64,000 bases of DNA from Clostridium pasteurianum BC1 (GCF_000389635.1 NC_021182.1:2542001-2606000), one strand, 5' to 3'. Shown: positions 1-8,555, counted from the first letter of the stretch. The notes: generated by a model from the letters alone, not told the origin. A program made the numbers and translations.

Positions 1-2
1 TC

Positions 3-209
3 TCCAATGCGAATAAAGCAAGTCAGATTAATGCCGGATTAGACATAATAAATGCTCTTTGCAACCACTATGGAGTAGAAGCTCCTGTATTTATAGATAA
101 CAGAGAGAGTATTAATGAGATTCTTGATATTAATTCACAGATTATCAACTTAGTTGTAAGTCAAGATAAAAAGTTAAAGGTATCAAATATTCAAGGGGAG
201 GTAGCTTAG
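3..209 (+). CDS. C-terminal end of a phage AAA/SMC-like ATPase (partial)
   Basis: An open frame enters from the left edge and stops at 207-209, one base before the RecT gene. The 68 visible residues include the stretches NAGLDIINALC and PVFIDNRES and end in NLVVSQD. I recognise this as the C-terminal end of the RecF/SbcC-like ATPase often placed just upstream of recT in phages of Firmicutes, where it is thought to assist recombination. The ATP-binding N-terminus lies outside the window, so the family call rests on the tail and on the neighbour. Confidence 0.6.
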   Translation, partial: SNANKASQINAGLDIINALCNHYGVEAPVFIDNRESINEILDINSQIINLVVSQDKKLKVSNIQGEVA

Positions 210-210
210 T

Positions 211-1161
211 ATGCCAAATAGTGTTCAAAATACCAACAATAAAGCTCTTACAACTCAAGAGAAAAATATAACTGAGGAAGTATTAAGTAGAGTAAATGAC
301 CTTAGTAAAAAGGGAGAGTTAGTTGTTCCTCAAGGGTATAGTGCTGCCAATGCTCTTAAAAGTGCATGGCTTATGCTTCAGGAAACAGTAGATAGAGAAA
401 AAAACCCAGTATTACAGGTATGCTCAAAAGCTACTGTAGCAAATTCACTTTTAGATATGGTTATCCAGGGATTAAGCCCTGCTAAAAAGCAATGCTATTT
501 TGTCGCTTATGGGAAACAACTGCAGCTAATGAGGAGCTATATGGGTACCGTAGCAGTTACTAAAAGACTTAAGGGAATAAAGGATGTAAAAGCCTACTGC
601 ATATATGAAGGAGATGAATTTGAACAAACCTTTGACTTAGATACAGCAACTTTAAAAATTACCAAGTTTGATCCTAAGTTTGAGAATATAGACCTTACAA
701 AAATTAAAGGAGCCTTTGCAGTAGTTTTGGGAGATAAAGGGCCAATCTACACAGAGGTAATGAATATAAACCAAATAAAGAAAGCTTGGGGCCAAGGAGT
801 AGCTTATAAGAGTGGTAAATCTACAGCACATAACAACTTCACTGATGAAATGGCAAAGAAAACTGTAATCAATAGAGCTTGCAAAATGTTTGCCAATACT
901 TCTGATGACAGTGATCTTCTTATAGAAGCTTTCAACAACTCGGATGAGAAGCAGTATGACGAGGATAAGATCATAAACAATGTACAAGCAGAAGTAAATC
1001 AGGAGATTGAAGAAAAGGCCAATAAAAAGACTTTAGATATACAAGAAGATAATGTGAAAGAAAAGGTAATTGATGTTGAATCTAAGAAAGCAGAAGTATC
1101 AAATGAGAATGAAAATGCTCAGCAAAGTGCTAAGCAGACTGAAATAGGTTTGGAGTTTTAG
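211..1161 (+). CDS. recT: RecT-family single-strand annealing protein
   Basis: A 316-residue protein preceded by GGGGAGG. Residues ~25-230 match the RecT family: an N-terminal helical region, then PVLQVCSKATVANSLLDM and the PAKKQCYFVAYG stretch, then the LMRSYMGTVAVTKR core. RecT proteins coat single-stranded DNA and anneal homologous strands during phage recombination and replication. The last ~70 residues are charged, rich in E, K and N and low in complexity, as is common for a protein-interaction tail. It follows the ATPase tail and precedes an MBL-fold gene; this ATPase-RecT-MBL order is frequent in clostridial prophages. Confidence 0.93.
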   Translation: MPNSVQNTNNKALTTQEKNITEEVLSRVNDLSKKGELVVPQGYSAANALKSAWLMLQETVDREKNPVLQVCSKATVANSLLDMVIQGLSPAKKQCYFVAYGKQLQLMRSYMGTVAVTKRLKGIKDVKAYCIYEGDEFEQTFDLDTATLKITKFDPKFENIDLTKIKGAFAVVLGDKGPIYTEVMNINQIKKAWGQGVAYKSGKSTAHNNFTDEMAKKTVINRACKMFANTSDDSDLLIEAFNNSDEKQYDEDKIINNVQAEVNQEIEEKANKKTLDIQEDNVKEKVIDVESKKAEVSNENENAQQSAKQTEIGLEF

Positions 1162-1170
1162 GAGGCATAA

Positions 1171-1911
1171 ATGAAGTTAAAAGTATTAGGGAGCTCTAGT
1201 AGTGGTAACTGCTATCTCTTGCAGGCTAAAGAAGAAACTTTAATCCTTGAATGTGGTATTAGGTATAAAGAAATTTTACAAGGCTTAAATTACAAAATTG
1301 ACAATGTGAATTCATGCTTAATTACCCATTCTCATAAGGATCATAGCAAAGCTATAAAAGACATAATAAAAGCTGGTATAGATATTTATACCAGCAAAGG
1401 CACAATTGATGCTTGTGAGGTATCAGGACACAGAGTTCATATTATTAAAAGTGAACAGCAATTTAAGTTGGGTGAATTTACTATACTTCCATTTGCTACT
1501 GAACATGATGCTGCGGAACCTTTAGGATTTTTAATATATCACCCTGAAATGGGTACAATGCTATTTGCTACAGACACATATTACATTCAATATAAATTTC
1601 TGAGGCTGAGCCATATACTCATTGAATGTAATTATGATGGGGAAATTATGACCAGTAATATTGATAATGGAACTTTAAACGTAGGATTAGCTTTAAGATT
1701 AGCAAAGTCTCATATGAGCTTGGATAACTGTAAAACTCTATTAAAAGCAACGGATCTTGAAGATGTTAGGAATATAGTATTGATACATTTATCATCTTTG
1801 AACAGTGATTCAGAGCTATTTAAAACAGATATAGAAAAGTTAACTGGTAAACCAACTTATGTTGCTGAGTCAGGTTTAGAAATTGATTTGGAGAGTGAAT
1901 TTGATGGGTAA
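1171..1911 (+). CDS. MBL-fold metallohydrolase (phage recombination cluster)
   Basis: A 246-residue protein with GGAGG nine bases before the ATG. It starts with the typical MBL strand (LGSSSSGNCYLL) and carries the metal-binding THSHKDHSK motif (HxHxDH) near residue 52, with further conserved His/Asp positions (EHDAAEP, FATDTYY). Relatives of this YycJ-like type often sit next to recT in phages and may act as nucleases, but no substrate can be read from the sequence. Its stop overlaps the start of the next small gene, so the two are probably co-translated. Confidence 0.85.
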   Translation: MKLKVLGSSSSGNCYLLQAKEETLILECGIRYKEILQGLNYKIDNVNSCLITHSHKDHSKAIKDIIKAGIDIYTSKGTIDACEVSGHRVHIIKSEQQFKLGEFTILPFATEHDAAEPLGFLIYHPEMGTMLFATDTYYIQYKFLRLSHILIECNYDGEIMTSNIDNGTLNVGLALRLAKSHMSLDNCKTLLKATDLEDVRNIVLIHLSSLNSDSELFKTDIEKLTGKPTYVAESGLEIDLESEFDG

Positions 1912-2092
1912 AAGATTAAATATTCAAATAGATAGAGCTAAGGAACTTTATGAAAAATATGGAACATTGGCGAGGGCAGCATTGAGCTTAGGTTGTTCTC
2001 CTACAACATTAAAAAGATTATTAATTGAGAATGGTGTAGAGATAAAGCCATATGTAGCTAAAAGATGGAACGTAAATTCAATAAGATATTAG
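1904..2092 (+). CDS. small helix-turn-helix protein
   Basis: A 62-residue basic protein. I chose the ATG at 1904, which has GGAGAG at 1890-1895; an in-frame ATG at 1883 has no good ribosome site. The sequence ARAALSLGCSPTTLKRLL looks like a helix-turn-helix of the resolvase/Trp-repressor style. It overlaps the MBL gene by 8 bases. No further family is recognised; it may be a DNA-binding accessory to replication. Confidence 0.6.
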   Translation: MGKRLNIQIDRAKELYEKYGTLARAALSLGCSPTTLKRLLIENGVEIKPYVAKRWNVNSIRY

Positions 2093-2157
2093 TTATATTT
2101 CTTTAGAAAGTGAGGTGTTTAGGGTGGCAAGATATCAAGAGACTGGAGGGGAATTAT

Positions 2158-3021
2158 ATGAAAGAAACCTATTACTTTTCCCATGATTTTAATGCCAGAA
2201 ATGATCCTAAAATTTTAGCTATGAGAAGTAAGTATGGCTCAGAAGGATATGGATGGTATTGGATGATTATTGAGATATTAAGAGAGCAATCTGAATACAA
2301 ACTTGAGCATAATAAATACCTTTGCATTACTCTTGCTATGCAACTGCAATGCGACTGTAATGCACTGCATAACTACGTAGAAGATTGCATAAATGAGTAT
2401 CATTTATTTGAATCTGATGGGGTATATATATGGTCCAATAGTCTTATGAGAAGAATGGAAGAAAAGGCCACTAAATCAGAGAATGGCAGAAAAGCGGCTA
2501 AGGCTAGATGGAATAAGGCTTCAAAGGATAAAAAAGATGTAAAAAAATGCAACGAAAATGCAAGTGCAATGCATACGCAATGCGACAGCAATGCTATAAA
2601 GGAAAGTAAAGTAAAGGAAAGTAAAGTAAAAGAAAATAAAAGAGAGAGAGAAGATAACTCTCACACACAAGAAGCATTAGAACTTTGTAAATATTATTCT
2701 GAATTAAAACCAGGACAAGATATAACTTCTGATTTAGCATCTTTAGAAATTTTTATAGAGATCTATGGATTTGATTGGACAAAAGAAGCAATTCAAAAAT
2801 GTGTTTCTGGAAAAGGGAAATTTATAAAACCTTGGGTTGAAACTGTATTAAAAAATTGGGTCCAGGAAAGGAAGGGTGAAAACAATGGAGCAAAGTCTAA
2901 TAAACAAAACAATCGAGAAGATGAAGTTGCTGCAACAGGAGAGACAGAAGGAGCAGAGCTCACCAAAAGAGCCCTTGAAAAGTACGGAGGAACATTGGGA
3001 GTTGTTGAATGCGACATCTAA
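2158..3021 (+). CDS. phage replisome organizer, DUF4373 (Lin1244/Lin1753-like) N-terminus
   Basis: A 287-residue protein whose start at 2158 has a strong GGAGGGGA site; the in-frame extension upstream to 2110 lacks one. The first ~100 residues match the DUF4373 replication-initiation domain (SHDFNARNDPK, YGSEGYGWYWMIIEILRE, YLCITLAMQL). A Lys/Arg linker follows (ENGRKAAKARWNK), then a DnaD-like C-terminal part (WTKEAIQKCVSGKG, FIKPWVETVLKNW). Such proteins bind the phage origin and recruit the helicase loader, which is encoded next. The last 137 bases overlap the loader gene in another frame. Confidence 0.85.
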   Translation: MKETYYFSHDFNARNDPKILAMRSKYGSEGYGWYWMIIEILREQSEYKLEHNKYLCITLAMQLQCDCNALHNYVEDCINEYHLFESDGVYIWSNSLMRRMEEKATKSENGRKAAKARWNKASKDKKDVKKCNENASAMHTQCDSNAIKESKVKESKVKENKREREDNSHTQEALELCKYYSELKPGQDITSDLASLEIFIEIYGFDWTKEAIQKCVSGKGKFIKPWVETVLKNWVQERKGENNGAKSNKQNNREDEVAATGETEGAELTKRALEKYGGTLGVVECDI

Positions 3022-3769
3022 GTGCCCACATGGAAAATGTGATGGTAGCGGAATGATGTGGCTTAGAAATCCAGAAACCCTTGAAACTAAAGCTCAATAT
3101 TGTACCTGCAGGGAACAAAAACTGCAAAATAAAAGACTTGCTTTTGCTAATATCCCTAAAGAGTTTTCATCCCTAACGATTAAATCCTTTGATTCTGAGA
3201 TATATAAAAACAAAGAAGATGTAATGCGTGCCAGGATAGCTAAGAAACAGGCAGTGAAGTATGTAAATAGCTTTGAGGAAGAGTTTGAATCCATAGGCAA
3301 GGGATTATATTTCTACAGCGCCACAAAAGGCAGCGGCAAGACAAGACTTGCAGTAAGCATAGGGAATGCAATTCTAAGCACAAAACATAAACAGGTTAAA
3401 TTTGTTACATCCTTGGATATTCTTAAAGAAATTAAAAACACATATAACCGGGAAAGTAAATATACTGAATCCCAGCTCATTGAAAGTATAAATGGAGTTC
3501 AGATTCTGATTGTTGATGATATTGGAGTAGAGCAGCCTACACCGTGGGTAAATGAAATTCTATTCTCAATCTTTGATACAAGGATGAAATATAACAGAGT
3601 AACAATATTTACTTCAAATTGCTCTGTTGAGAACCTTAAACATGATGATCGATTAAGAAGCAGAATATTTAAAATGGCTATTCCAGTAGAGATGCCTGAA
3701 GAAGACATAAGAGAAAAGCAAAGCAAAGATCAAAATAGAGAGATGCAAGATTTACTTCTTGCTGAATAA
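2885..3769 (+). CDS. DnaC/DnaI-like helicase loader ATPase
   Basis: A 294-residue protein. I prefer ATG 2885, with GGAAAGGAAGGG upstream; a GTG in frame lies at 2876. There is a Cys-rich N-terminal zinc region (CPHGKCDGSG, then CTC) and an AAA+ core with Walker A SATKGSGKTRL near residue 145, Walker B ILIVDDIGVE near 210, a sensor 1 region (RVTIFTSNC) and an arginine-finger region (RLRSRI). This is the family that loads the replicative helicase at phage origins. It works with the replisome organizer just upstream. Confidence 0.9.
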   Translation: MEQSLINKTIEKMKLLQQERQKEQSSPKEPLKSTEEHWELLNATSKCPHGKCDGSGMMWLRNPETLETKAQYCTCREQKLQNKRLAFANIPKEFSSLTIKSFDSEIYKNKEDVMRARIAKKQAVKYVNSFEEEFESIGKGLYFYSATKGSGKTRLAVSIGNAILSTKHKQVKFVTSLDILKEIKNTYNRESKYTESQLIESINGVQILIVDDIGVEQPTPWVNEILFSIFDTRMKYNRVTIFTSNCSVENLKHDDRLRSRIFKMAIPVEMPEEDIREKQSKDQNREMQDLLLAE

Positions 3770-3784
3770 AGGGAGGATAAAATC

Positions 3785-4378
3785 ATGGAAATGTATTTTT
3801 TTAATAATCAATCAAGAGAGAATAAGAGAATAGGCAGAATTAAGGAATTTGCAAATAAGCTAGGTATAAGCTTTGAGGAAGCTGAAATGATAATAAATAA
3901 TTTCTCAAAGATGAACATAGATCCTGTGAAACCCGCGGAAAAAGTAAATAACATAGTGACTCTAGAAAAGCTGTCAAAAAAGATAGTTACTAAGGTCATA
4001 AGCAATATAAATAATCAGCATAGGCATATGCAGCCGGTTAATTTAAATATTTTATCTAACCTGGTGGAAGGAATTCTAAAAGATGCCTTGAAGCAGACAA
4101 AAATGATTGATGTTGCCAAAGAGAGAATTGAGAACCAGGAGCTTAAAAAGCAAATTGCAGAAATTAATAAGGACAGAGAAAGAATTAAGGCCGCATTAAG
4201 AGGTACATTGTCCGGAATGATGATTTATTCAGAGCTTAAAGGGAATGCTTTTGCAGAGGAAATATTTGAGTCCAAAAGAGAAAGAGCTAGTGTAGCTTTA
4301 AGCCTTTCAGATATGCTTGATGATCCAGTAAAGGTTAAGCCAGTTATGTTCTACTTTGGTATGGATATGGGTAAATAA
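3785..4378 (+). CDS. hypothetical phage protein, charged coiled-coil
   Basis: A 197-residue protein with GGGAGG 9 bases before the ATG. I do not recognise a family. The N-terminal ~45 residues look helical (KEFANKLGISFEEAEMIINNF, HTH- or UBA-like). The middle, ~residues 110-145, is a Lys/Glu-rich predicted coiled coil (IENQELKKQIAEINKDRERIK). It ends one base before the next gene, in the replication operon. Confidence 0.6.
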   Translation: MEMYFFNNQSRENKRIGRIKEFANKLGISFEEAEMIINNFSKMNIDPVKPAEKVNNIVTLEKLSKKIVTKVISNINNQHRHMQPVNLNILSNLVEGILKDALKQTKMIDVAKERIENQELKKQIAEINKDRERIKAALRGTLSGMMIYSELKGNAFAEEIFESKRERASVALSLSDMLDDPVKVKPVMFYFGMDMGK

Positions 4379-4379
4379 T

Positions 4380-4706
4380 ATGCCCATAGAATATAAGGCA
4401 TACGGATGCCAATATAGGTGTGGTACTAAACATATGAGCAGCTTGAAAAAGATGTTAGAGCATGAAGAAAAGTGCTGGTATAATCCTCAAAATAGGACAT
4501 GTATTACTTGTAAATTTGGTGAATTGATAGATGATAGTTGCGATCATGATGAATTGCCAGGATGTCCAACAGAACACTGGCGGTATAGAATTTGTCATGA
4601 ATATCATGGTGAAGATATAGAATTTCCAAAACGTAAAGCTACTGGTGAGACAGTAATACCTATTGAACATTGTGAGTATTGGAAAATTAAGGAGTCGATT
4701 AAATGA
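4380..4706 (+). CDS. Cys-rich, probably zinc-binding hypothetical protein
   Basis: A 108-residue protein starting at ATG 4380, one base after the preceding stop codon (TAA 4376-4378). It contains nine cysteines and several histidines, including CQYRC, HEEKC, CITCKFG and HCEYW, consistent with one or two zinc sites. No family is recognised. It overlaps the next gene by 4 bases, so it is probably translationally coupled within the early operon. Confidence 0.55.
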   Translation: MPIEYKAYGCQYRCGTKHMSSLKKMLEHEEKCWYNPQNRTCITCKFGELIDDSCDHDELPGCPTEHWRYRICHEYHGEDIEFPKRKATGETVIPIEHCEYWKIKESIK

Positions 4707-4900
4707 AAGCAACACAATATAGTGCAGAATTAATTAAAAAAGATGGTGCAACCTACACTATGTTTAAAATTGGTCATAAATGTGGACCAAGAATTAAAGA
4801 ACTTCTGTTTTGCCTAAATGCTAAGTTAGTAAAGGAAACAAAAACATATACTGCTTATGAGTTAAAAGGAGATAAAATAAGTTTATTTATGATTATTTAA
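4703..4900 (+). CDS. small hypothetical phage protein
   Basis: A 65-residue protein whose ATG overlaps the preceding stop (ATGA). It is probably a small beta-rich domain (YSAELIKKDGATYTMFKIG). No family is recognised. Its place in a tight early operon with overlapping genes supports it as a real gene. Confidence 0.45.
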   Translation: MKATQYSAELIKKDGATYTMFKIGHKCGPRIKELLFCLNAKLVKETKTYTAYELKGDKISLFMII

Positions 4901-4913
4901 GAAGGTGGAGTAA

Positions 4914-5333
4914 ATGAGTAAATATAGAGCGGAAAAGGTCACAGTGGATGGCATACGGTTTGATTCCAAAGATGAAGCGAGGTACTATCAAGATCTTAAA
5001 AAGAGAAAAGTAGCAGGAGAAATAATAAACTTTGAGCTGCAGCCTAAATATGAATTACAACCAAGCTTTAAAAAGAACGGAAAGAAATATCAACCAATTT
5101 ACTATGTTGCTGATTTTCTTATCTATCACAACGATGGAAGCCTAGAGGTTGTAGATGTAAAAGGAATGGCTACACCAGTTGCGATACAGAAGAGAAAGGA
5201 ATTTGATTATCATTACCCGGAATTAAAGCTTTCATGGATTACCAGAAGTCTTAAATATAGTGAAGATGGTTGGATTGATGTTGATGAACTAAAAAAGATA
5301 AGAGCAAAAAATTCAAAGAGAGGGGTAAGCTAG
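4914..5333 (+). CDS. DUF1064 phage protein, predicted PD-(D/E)XK-type nuclease fold
   Basis: A 139-residue protein with GAAGGTGG before the ATG. It shows DUF1064 hallmarks: FDSKDEARYYQDL near residue 17, the strands FELQPKYEL, then YVADFLIYHNDGS and VVDVKG near residue 80. The E...D...(V)VDVKG layout matches the restriction-endonuclease-like fold, in which those acidic residues and the Lys bind metal. It may process branched DNA in phage replication; the exact substrate is inference. Confidence 0.8.
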   Translation: MSKYRAEKVTVDGIRFDSKDEARYYQDLKKRKVAGEIINFELQPKYELQPSFKKNGKKYQPIYYVADFLIYHNDGSLEVVDVKGMATPVAIQKRKEFDYHYPELKLSWITRSLKYSEDGWIDVDELKKIRAKNSKRGVS

Positions 5334-5334
5334 T

Positions 5335-5982
5335 ATGCCTAAAATAAAAATAATTGATGAGACTACCGGAGAAGTAACAGATATTGAATGTGTTGGTTAT
5401 AATCTTCAGTTCGTAGAATCTACTGGAAATGGAGTAATACAAAAGATTAGGGCTTTGAACAATGGTAAATATGGGTACAAGCATTGGATAAAGAATGACT
5501 TTTATAGGCCTATAGCCCAGAAAATAAAGGATAAATATAAAGAGAAATTTGAAGAGTTTACAATGATTAACCTAGATAAAATACTATTCATTGAGGACAC
5601 GGAGTATATCGGAGATGAACTGAAGCGTAGTGATGAAATTATGTGGATCAAGAAAGCCAATAAGCAGTTAGAAGAGGTTACAGGATATAAATTCATCATA
5701 GAGAGCAGAGAGTTTTGGGTAGAAAGAATAAGCAATGAACAGGTTGTGGCTCTTATTTACAGTTGTTTAAGGCAAATAGAAAATGGATACAAAATTAGAG
5801 AACCTGACCTGGTAGGTTGGAAAGAGGTTATAGGCACTTTAGGCTATGGCTGGGAGACTACCAAGAGTGAAATACCTAACCTCCTAGATGGATTTAATAT
5901 GAATGATTTCAAAATGCTTAGAAAGGCAGACAAGCAGGTTGGCTTTTTCGATAGCAAAGAAAAATATTATGAGCAAGGTTAA
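5335..5982 (+). CDS. phage protein resembling putative metallopeptidase family, active site degenerate
   Basis: A 215-residue protein starting one base after the DUF1064 stop. The central part (FIIESREFWVERIS, then EQVVALIYSCLRQIE near residue 138, then DLVGWKEVIGTLGYGWE) resembles the putative phage metallopeptidase family. Those proteins normally have a HExxH helix at the position where this one reads YSCLRQ. If the assignment is right, the zinc ligands are lost and the protein is not an active peptidase. The similarity is by eye and should be treated as weak. Confidence 0.4.
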   Translation: MPKIKIIDETTGEVTDIECVGYNLQFVESTGNGVIQKIRALNNGKYGYKHWIKNDFYRPIAQKIKDKYKEKFEEFTMINLDKILFIEDTEYIGDELKRSDEIMWIKKANKQLEEVTGYKFIIESREFWVERISNEQVVALIYSCLRQIENGYKIREPDLVGWKEVIGTLGYGWETTKSEIPNLLDGFNMNDFKMLRKADKQVGFFDSKEKYYEQG

Positions 5983-5994
5983 GGAGGGAGTGAT

Positions 5995-6774
5995 ATGGGA
6001 GCAAACTGGACAGAAGAAGAATGCAACTTTCTTGAAGATAAGTGGGGAACTATTTCAATCCCCACTATAGCAAAATCTCTGGGAAGGACAGAAATAGCAG
6101 TTAAAATAAAAGCTCATAAATTAGGCTTAGGCAGACATTTATACTCTTGTGAGGAAATAACAATAAGCCAACTAGTTAAAGTCCTTGGAGCACATTATAC
6201 ATGGGCAGTTGATAAATGGATAAGTTATGGATTCCCTGTGAAATATAAAAAAAGTGTAAGTAAAAAATACAAAGTATTTAAGCTTGAGGATTTTTGGAAG
6301 TGGGCAGAGCAGCATAGAGATATTTTAGATTTCAGTAAATTTGAAAAGGGAATGCTAGGAATAGAACCAGGATGGGTTAAGGATAAGAGAGAAGCAGATA
6401 TAGCTGCAGCTAAGTATATAAAAACTCCATGGACAGAAGAAGAAGATAATATGCTTATGAATATGCTTAATTCATATAAATACAGTTACCAGGATATTTC
6501 AGATAGATTGAAAAGAACCGGAGGAGCAATTAAAAGAAGAATGGTAGATTTAAGATTAAAGCAAAGACCCTTAAAAGCAGATAACCATAATCCATGGACT
6601 AATGAAGAAATCAAAATATTGTTAAATTTAAGACATAAAGGTTTTGGCCCTGAAGTAATTGCAAAGAAACTTGGAGGCAAGAGATCATCATTAGCTGTAA
6701 GAGGTAAACTGGAACGAATGGGGTTGATAGGTGGTAATGGAGAATCAAGAACAGTTATATCAACAAGACATTAG
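5995..6774 (+). CDS. phage protein with repeated SANT/Myb-like DNA-binding domains
   Basis: A 259-residue protein with a GGAGGGAG site. Three similar Trp-rich helical repeats are visible: near residue 3 (NWTEEECNFLEDKWG, then IAKSLGRTEIAVKIKAHKLGL), near residue 145 (PWTEEEDNMLMNML) and near residue 200 (PWTNEEIKILLNLRHKGF, then VRGKLERMGL). A divergent helix-turn-helix lies between the first and second. This architecture suggests sequence-specific DNA binding, perhaps transcriptional control or origin recognition. Its 3' end overlaps the next gene by 38 bases. Confidence 0.65.
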   Translation: MGANWTEEECNFLEDKWGTISIPTIAKSLGRTEIAVKIKAHKLGLGRHLYSCEEITISQLVKVLGAHYTWAVDKWISYGFPVKYKKSVSKKYKVFKLEDFWKWAEQHRDILDFSKFEKGMLGIEPGWVKDKREADIAAAKYIKTPWTEEEDNMLMNMLNSYKYSYQDISDRLKRTGGAIKRRMVDLRLKQRPLKADNHNPWTNEEIKILLNLRHKGFGPEVIAKKLGGKRSSLAVRGKLERMGLIGGNGESRTVISTRH

Positions 6775-7039
6775 AAATTTTATAGATATAGTGGACAGGT
6801 TTAAATACCTTCAGGACAATGACTATACCACAGCATACAAGCTCCATAAGGATGCATTAGCTCAATATGATAGGTGGAGTCAAATACTGTTTGAGGTTAG
6901 GAGGTCAGAGTTAAGCAGAAAAAAGGATCCTCCATGGAAAGACCGAGCTGAGGAAGTAATGAGGGTACTGAATAATATTTATGTAAGCTCCAGGATGGTT
7001 TATGGAAAAGGTAAGGATGATTATGAAACAAAACGATAA
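6737..7039 (+). CDS. small hypothetical phage protein
   Basis: A 100-residue protein. ATG 6737 is preferred over GTG 6731. It is mainly helical and charged (NFIDIVDRFKYLQDND, EEVMRVLNNIYVSSRMVY). No family is recognised. It overlaps the gene before it and the HNH gene after it, so it belongs to the early operon. Confidence 0.45.
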   Translation: MENQEQLYQQDIRNFIDIVDRFKYLQDNDYTTAYKLHKDALAQYDRWSQILFEVRRSELSRKKDPPWKDRAEEVMRVLNNIYVSSRMVYGKGKDDYETKR

Positions 7040-7733
7040 ATTTGGAATGTTAACGGTGATAAAAAGAACGGAAAATATAAAAGGACATGTAATGATTTTG
7101 TGTAAATGTGATTGCGGCAATGAAAAAGTAGTAAGAAGATCTCATTTATTAAATTGTGAAGTGATTAGCTGTGGATGTCACAAGAAAGATATATGTAAAA
7201 GCTTTGGAGAAAAAAGAAAGCTTAAGAATGAGTATACTATTTGCGGAGAATATGCTATTGGGAGAGATAATAACGGAAATAAATTTAAAGTTAGTATCTG
7301 TGATTTAGAAAAAGTAAAAAAGAGTTACTGGTATCATGATTCTCATGGATATTTTAGAGCTGAAAGAAATGGAATAACAATTAGGATGCACAGGATCATT
7401 TTGAAAACTAACAAGGTTGTTGACCATATAAACGGGGATAGAGGTGACAACAGAAGAGAGAATTTAAGAGAATGTACTGAAGAACAAAATGCTTTTAATA
7501 AAGGAATTCATCATAGGAATACGAGTGGTTATCCAGGGGTATATTTTCACAAAACAAATAAAAAGTGGGTAGCGTATATAAATTACAAAGGACAAAGAAT
7601 TAATATTGGAAGTTTTACCAATAAAAATGAAGCTATACAAGCAAGAATGGATGCAGAGGAAAAATATTTCGGAGAATTTACAAGAAAAAATATTCTGGAA
7701 AGTAAGGATGATTTGTTAGAGGGCAAATATTAG
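7023..7733 (+). CDS. HNH endonuclease with AP2 DNA-binding domain (homing-type)
   Basis: A 236-residue protein. ATG 7023 follows GGAAAAGGTAAGGATG. A Cys-rich N-terminal zinc region (CKCDCGN, then CGCH) is followed by an HNH_3 nuclease motif near residue 140 (VDHINGDRGDNRRENLR) and an AP2/ERF-type DNA-binding domain near residue 185 (GYPGVYFHKTNKKWVAYI, then NIGSFTNKNEAI). This arrangement is typical of free-standing homing endonucleases that spread between phages. It overlaps the previous gene by 17 bases, so its insertion did not obviously disrupt the operon. Confidence 0.85.
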   Translation: MKQNDKFGMLTVIKRTENIKGHVMILCKCDCGNEKVVRRSHLLNCEVISCGCHKKDICKSFGEKRKLKNEYTICGEYAIGRDNNGNKFKVSICDLEKVKKSYWYHDSHGYFRAERNGITIRMHRIILKTNKVVDHINGDRGDNRRENLRECTEEQNAFNKGIHHRNTSGYPGVYFHKTNKKWVAYINYKGQRINIGSFTNKNEAIQARMDAEEKYFGEFTRKNILESKDDLLEGKY

Positions 7734-7746
7734 GGAGGGAAAGAAT

Positions 7747-7917
7747 TTGAAAGCAAGATATGTAATGATAAAAAGCTGCAAAGATAAGAATTCCTGGTAT
7801 AGGAATAAGTTAAATAAAATTTATGAAGTTGATCTGGAAACAAAAGGTGGCTTCTTTGTAAAGTATGGAAGGAAAACAGGATTCGTTTGCGAGGGAGATT
7901 ATGAGGTGATGGGGTAA
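7747..7917 (+). CDS. small hypothetical phage protein (TTG start)
   Basis: A 56-codon frame starting with TTG at 7747 after a strong GGGAGGG site. It reads LKARYVMIKSCKDKNSWYR and ends GDYEVMG; its stop TAA at 7915-7917 overlaps the ATG of the next gene. The pattern (aromatic strands, F-V-KYG, then GDYEV) looks like a small SH3-like beta barrel of the kind common in phage early regions. No family name can be given with confidence. Confidence 0.55.
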   Translation: MKARYVMIKSCKDKNSWYRNKLNKIYEVDLETKGGFFVKYGRKTGFVCEGDYEVMG

Positions 7918-8219
7918 TGTTAATAATAGAAGAGGGTTCAAAGATAAAAATATTTGACAATAATACTCCTGAAAGTCCGTTAATTGATGAAATTATTGCT
8001 AACCAAGATATTCAAATCGAAGGAACCGGAGAAGGCTATACAATTTTATTAAGGACAGAAAATTATCACTCTAATAGCATTTTTGAGAGTGAAAAAATTG
8101 AGAAAATAAGTGAAGGTAACTATGAGGTATATGGATATTTTAAAGATGCATTATTGGTATTTACAGATAGAAATAGGGATATAGGAATGTATCAAAGCTA
8201 TATGAATTATTATCTTTAA
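7917..8219 (+). CDS. hypothetical phage protein
   Basis: A 100-residue acidic protein whose ATG overlaps the previous stop. It appears beta-rich, with no recognised family. The 33-base gap to the next gene holds its ribosome site. Confidence 0.45.
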   Translation: MLIIEEGSKIKIFDNNTPESPLIDEIIANQDIQIEGTGEGYTILLRTENYHSNSIFESEKIEKISEGNYEVYGYFKDALLVFTDRNRDIGMYQSYMNYYL

Positions 8220-8252
8220 AAATGCGGACTGTGAAAATTGGAGGGATAAGTT

Positions 8253-8555
8253 ATGGTACATGATGAAACAGTTTGCTCAAAATGTAATTATAAGAAAATA
8301 GATAGCTATAGTCTTAGATTAAGACATTGTAAGAAATGTGACAACTATGGAGAAAGAACACTCAAGGCAGATATAATTGTAAACCAAAGACCAGTTTCAA
8401 TAAAATTTGATTGCCCTCACTGTGATGAAGAAATAGAAATAGATTATCAAGAATTTATTGATATGTTAGGAGAACCTTGTGATTGGAACTATTCAAAATT
8501 TAATTGTCCAAGGTGTGAAAAAGAAATTGAGATTGATGAAGTTGACTGGGATTAA
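8253..8555 (+). CDS. multi-zinc-ribbon phage protein
   Basis: A 100-residue protein with GGAGGG before the ATG. Four CxxC-type knuckles are visible (CSKCN, CKKCD, CPHCD, CPRCE), forming two zinc ribbons with an acidic end (EIDEVDWD). It probably binds nucleic acid or a protein partner. It is the last gene before the inverted repeat that bounds the racemase cassette. Confidence 0.55.
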   Translation: MVHDETVCSKCNYKKIDSYSLRLRHCKKCDNYGERTLKADIIVNQRPVSIKFDCPHCDEEIEIDYQEFIDMLGEPCDWNYSKFNCPRCEKEIEIDEVDWD

